64,000 nucleotides of DNA from Zopfochytrium polystomum. Taxonomy: Eukaryota > Chytridiomycota > Chytridiomycetes > Chytridiales > Chytridiaceae. Under the pieces are notes generated by a model, which saw only the letters and a list, made by a program, of their open reading frames with translations, made no database searches and was not told the DNA's origin. A program made the position numbers and the translations under genes. Shown in pieces: positions 61,270 to 64,000 of the stretch (positions within the stretch are counted from its first letter, which is position 1; every line of letters begins with the position of its first letter). Location of the stretch: assembly GCA_025765615.1 (NCBI GenBank), contig JAIVFJ010000002.1:124001-188000 (forward strand). The letters run 5' to 3'.

Positions 61270-64000
61270 ATGATCAGAGCAGCCTTCATAGTGGCCGTCA
61301 TCATCCCTTGTGTATGCGCCAAATTGCTCGATTGAGCATTTAACAAACTGATGTCCTTTTGCCCAGGTCTTTGCGATCTCTCAGGTTTCTATTGATGGCT
61401 TCCAAGTTCAAAGCACCTTCGCTGCGTTGCCCGTTGATGAGGTGCCGTTACTTCCAGAAATCTGGGAGGTAATAAGCTCTGGTTCATCTTGCGCACAAAG
61501 TTTACTCAAGCAATGGCGCGAAGGTTCTAGGTCCATTCGCTGTAGGAGCACGGGAGCTTGGTGTTGATCCACTGAGCGCCTATGGTTGGGCTCAATGCTT
61601 TATGCCATCTCACGACCTCCCTAACTTATTGATTCATAGGTGGATTTGAAGCCATTCCGTACTCAGAGACCGACAAGTACCCGTCGGAACTTGCGGATGA
61701 GGGCTTTGTTAAATGGATGCGAGTTGAAACAAATGCAGACCAAACGGTTGGGCCGGTTGTTTTTCCGAACGTTCGATGGGACTTCAACCAGGACCCCTTT
61801 GGTATTGTTCTGAAACATACTCATCCTCTGCTAACCGAGCTGCGGTGGCGTAGGCTGGACATCTCTCCACCATGCCATCTATTTTAGAGGCCAATTTCAT
61901 ATTCCAAAGTCAGGTGTCTATCTGACTTCGTTCGAGTCGGTGGTCTCGTACAAAATTGATGATCGAGCGTTCGTCGGGAATGTATACAATTATGATCATG
62001 CTTCGTCTTCAGCCATCTATTTGGAAGAAGGCTCGCATACTGTTTTTGTCTGCTCCATTATGGATGTTCGTCTGTTCGGGGGGTGCGTACGGCCTTTAGC
62101 CAGCCTTCCAGAATTCATCCTATGACGCAGGTTTTTACCGCCAAAAATCAAGTTCAGTGGCTCCTTTGTCCCAGTTAGTTTGGACACCCCAAACAGGGGA
62201 ATAATAGTCTTTGAAGAGGATTCAATAATTCCCGAGATGATCGGTGGAGACCTCATCACACGGTACCTCTCTCTTACCGTTTTGAACGCAAACGTGACAA
62301 CCATCGTTACGGCCGACATCGCCCCATTTGCGGAGGATCCTATTCAAAACGAACAAAGCGGATGGGTTCAGATCCTAGACGTGCGGGCGGAGGCCAGTGA
62401 CGGAACTCCGGTTCGCATATGCCACTCTGATGCCGGCGGAATTCACACACTCTTTTTCAGATAACAGCGAGCATCTCTGTCCTATTCTCTTTGAAACTCG
62501 CTCCAGGGCAAATCTATCCACTTCCAATTGAGTTGGAGCTTGGGCAGCGCGCCGACCCAGACGCACCAATTTCGATATCGCTGTATCTCGATTTGTTTGA
62601 CTTGGATACGATGGAGCCGTTCTCAGTGACAGCAGGGCACTACGATCTGAAAATGAGGCAGTGGGGAGATGTCTACAAGTTGACGTTTTTGGATTACGAC
62701 TCGATCGTCCACTATAGTAATGCGATCTATTTGAGTTGTTTGAAAGTAATCAATTAAACCAGCCATGGCAAGACCACCTCTGAAACCGTGCTCAACTCCT
62801 GGGAATCATGAGTGCCCCGTTGTTTTGGCGCTGCATGGGTAAGACTTGACCACATATCCTGAAATAATTCAAGGCCCCAGCGCTGGAGTGGAGGCGTCGA
62901 GTGAATTCTGGACGGACGCGTACCGTCGCCAAGAATTTGCATGGGTAAACCACTGATGTCTTGAGAAATGCACTCACCTCTTCTTCCATCAGACTGTATT
63001 CCCGACAGGCAGAACACCATGGTACTGGCTCTTGATTGATGTTCACAATTGTTCTTACTGATTGCGTGTTAATTAGGGGTTTCGATTGGCACGGACCGTC
63101 TTTCAAAAACGTCGACTCAGCCCTGCTCACCGTGTCCCACCTGCATGGTGTGCCAGAAGAGCTTGCTCCAGGCCTGAGCATCAACTTGAACAAGCTCGTC
63201 TACACCGGTAGCATCCAACACCTCGTTTGTTGCAATGTTCATTGATTTCGACAGGCCACAGCAATGGTGGTCAAGGTGCCTGGTGGATGACGTCTCATCA
63301 CCCCGATAGGGCTCTCGCTGGTATGGTTTTCCATCGCGTGAAAGCAGCTTATATTTCTTGTCAGCCATCCCTGCTTCGGGCTATCTTAAGATTCAATTTT
63401 ACACCCCGTACTACATGCGAGTCGGAGACGCACATGCCGATCCCGTTTTCCGAGGCGTACGTCAGACTTCTTTCTTAGCGTTCACCTGAGGCTCGCTTTT
63501 TAGCTCATGGAATCCTCCATAGCTGAGAACGATGTTGACATGTATGCAGCGAATATGGTGAGTTTTGCAGGATTACAGCCTACAACACTCACGACCCCAA
63601 GGCTGGAATTCCCATTCTTGCCCGAACGGGAGGCAATGACGATAACGTTCCGCCTTTAAACACAAGACGCATAGTTCGGCTTGTAAATGAATGGAACCGT
63701 GATCCGAATTCGATCAGGTATCGCATTTGAAATTTTGTCTGCGCCATGCAGAGCTTACTTTGTCGCCTCCATGTAGCCTTTCAGAGGTTCCTGGACAAGG
63801 ACACTGGTTTGCTGGTGTCGTAAACGACGACGAACTGCAAAAGTTCCTGGATGATCATCTCGACCCAGCGAAAAACCCGGGTCTACCGCTCCCACAACTT
63901 CCTGAAGCATTCACTATAAGTACACTCAATCCAGGCTCGACTGGCAGTAAGGGTGGAATCAAGATTCTTCAGCTCGAAGTTCCGTACCGGTAAAACTCAC
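61270..64000 (+). CDS. Secreted alpha/beta hydrolase (peptidase S9/prolyl-oligopeptidase-like), truncated at right edge
   Basis: Starts at ATG 61270, MIRAAFIVAVIIPC, continuing after an intron with VFAISQ, which makes a signal peptide. Introns are frequent and short. N-terminal half: WEVLGPFAVGARELG, LSAYGGFEAIPY, FESVVSYKIDDRAFVG, a beta-rich region. C-terminal half: CPVVLALHG (oxyanion region) then TVFPTGRTPWGFDWHGPS, and nucleophile motif YTGHSNGGQGAWWM (about 63210-63285, split by an intron between TG and HSNGG). ARTGGNDDNVPP supplies the likely acid and EVPGQGHWFAG the catalytic His (about 63780-63815). The triad is thus complete. It is probably an extracellular esterase or peptidase. 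The last exon ends at a donor at about 63990, so the gene continues beyond the window. Confidence 0.85.

Overview
The window reads as nuclear DNA of a zoosporic (chytrid-type) fungus. Genes are packed tightly on both strands and interrupted by many introns, mostly 43-85 bp, with GT-AG ends and short branch-point-like motifs. Gene content is fungal (M36 fungalysins, Nup88/Nup82, a Ste20-type kinase, DUF4246) but also includes a dynein-arm assembly factor (ZMYND10) and a TALPID3-like basal-body protein, which points to a lineage with a flagellum. I found no rRNA, tRNA, CRISPR array or intact transposon. Exon boundaries were worked out by eye from splice signals, reading phase and protein family signatures; for many genes the exon sum is a multiple of three, which supports the models.

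Layout: 1-3.5 kb (minus), a TIR-NACHT-ankyrin NLR-like receptor running off the left edge. 3.9-6.2 kb and 9.0-11.6 kb (minus), two fungalysin paralogues flanking a poorly preserved papain-like locus (7.3-8.2 kb). 12.1-13.8 kb (minus), a saccharopine-dehydrogenase-like oxidoreductase with an inferred 4-nt microexon, divergent from a polyglutamine Med15-like coactivator (14.0-17.3 kb, plus). 17.8-22.0 kb (plus), an importin-7/8 homologue with 21 exons, whose stop lies 5 bp from the stop of convergent ZMYND10 (22.0-24.0 kb). 24.6-25.6 kb, a frame-broken leucine-rich gene. 26.0-31.6 kb (minus), the TALPID3-like gene. 31.7-32.4 kb, a decayed copper amine oxidase.

32.7-34.7 kb (minus), a DUF4246 protein divergent from a class C (GABA-B-like) GPCR at 34.9-38.4 kb. 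38.9-40.1 kb (plus), a ZIP zinc transporter with a TATA box. 41.4-44.7 kb (minus), a Ste20-family kinase. 45.6-48.3 kb (minus), a C2H2 zinc-finger regulator. 48.7-50.4 kb (minus), an MPN-like coiled-coil protein. 50.6-54.1 kb (minus), Nup88. 54.3-56.8 kb (minus), a membrane-anchored GMC oxidoreductase. 57.4-60.1 kb (minus), an anchored coiled-coil protein. 60.7-64.0 kb (plus), an SDE2 ubiquitin-like N-terminus running in frame into a secreted alpha/beta hydrolase that leaves the right edge.

There is no operon logic. Recurrent themes are secretion/degradation (fungalysins, papain-like locus, hydrolase), zoospore biology (ZMYND10, TALPID3-like, GPCR) and nuclear transport (importin, Nup88). The most novel items are the TIR-NACHT-ankyrin receptor, the 4-nt microexon and the SDE2/hydrolase read-through. 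Several frame breaks lie on 5-base homopolymers, so some may be base-calling errors rather than biology.
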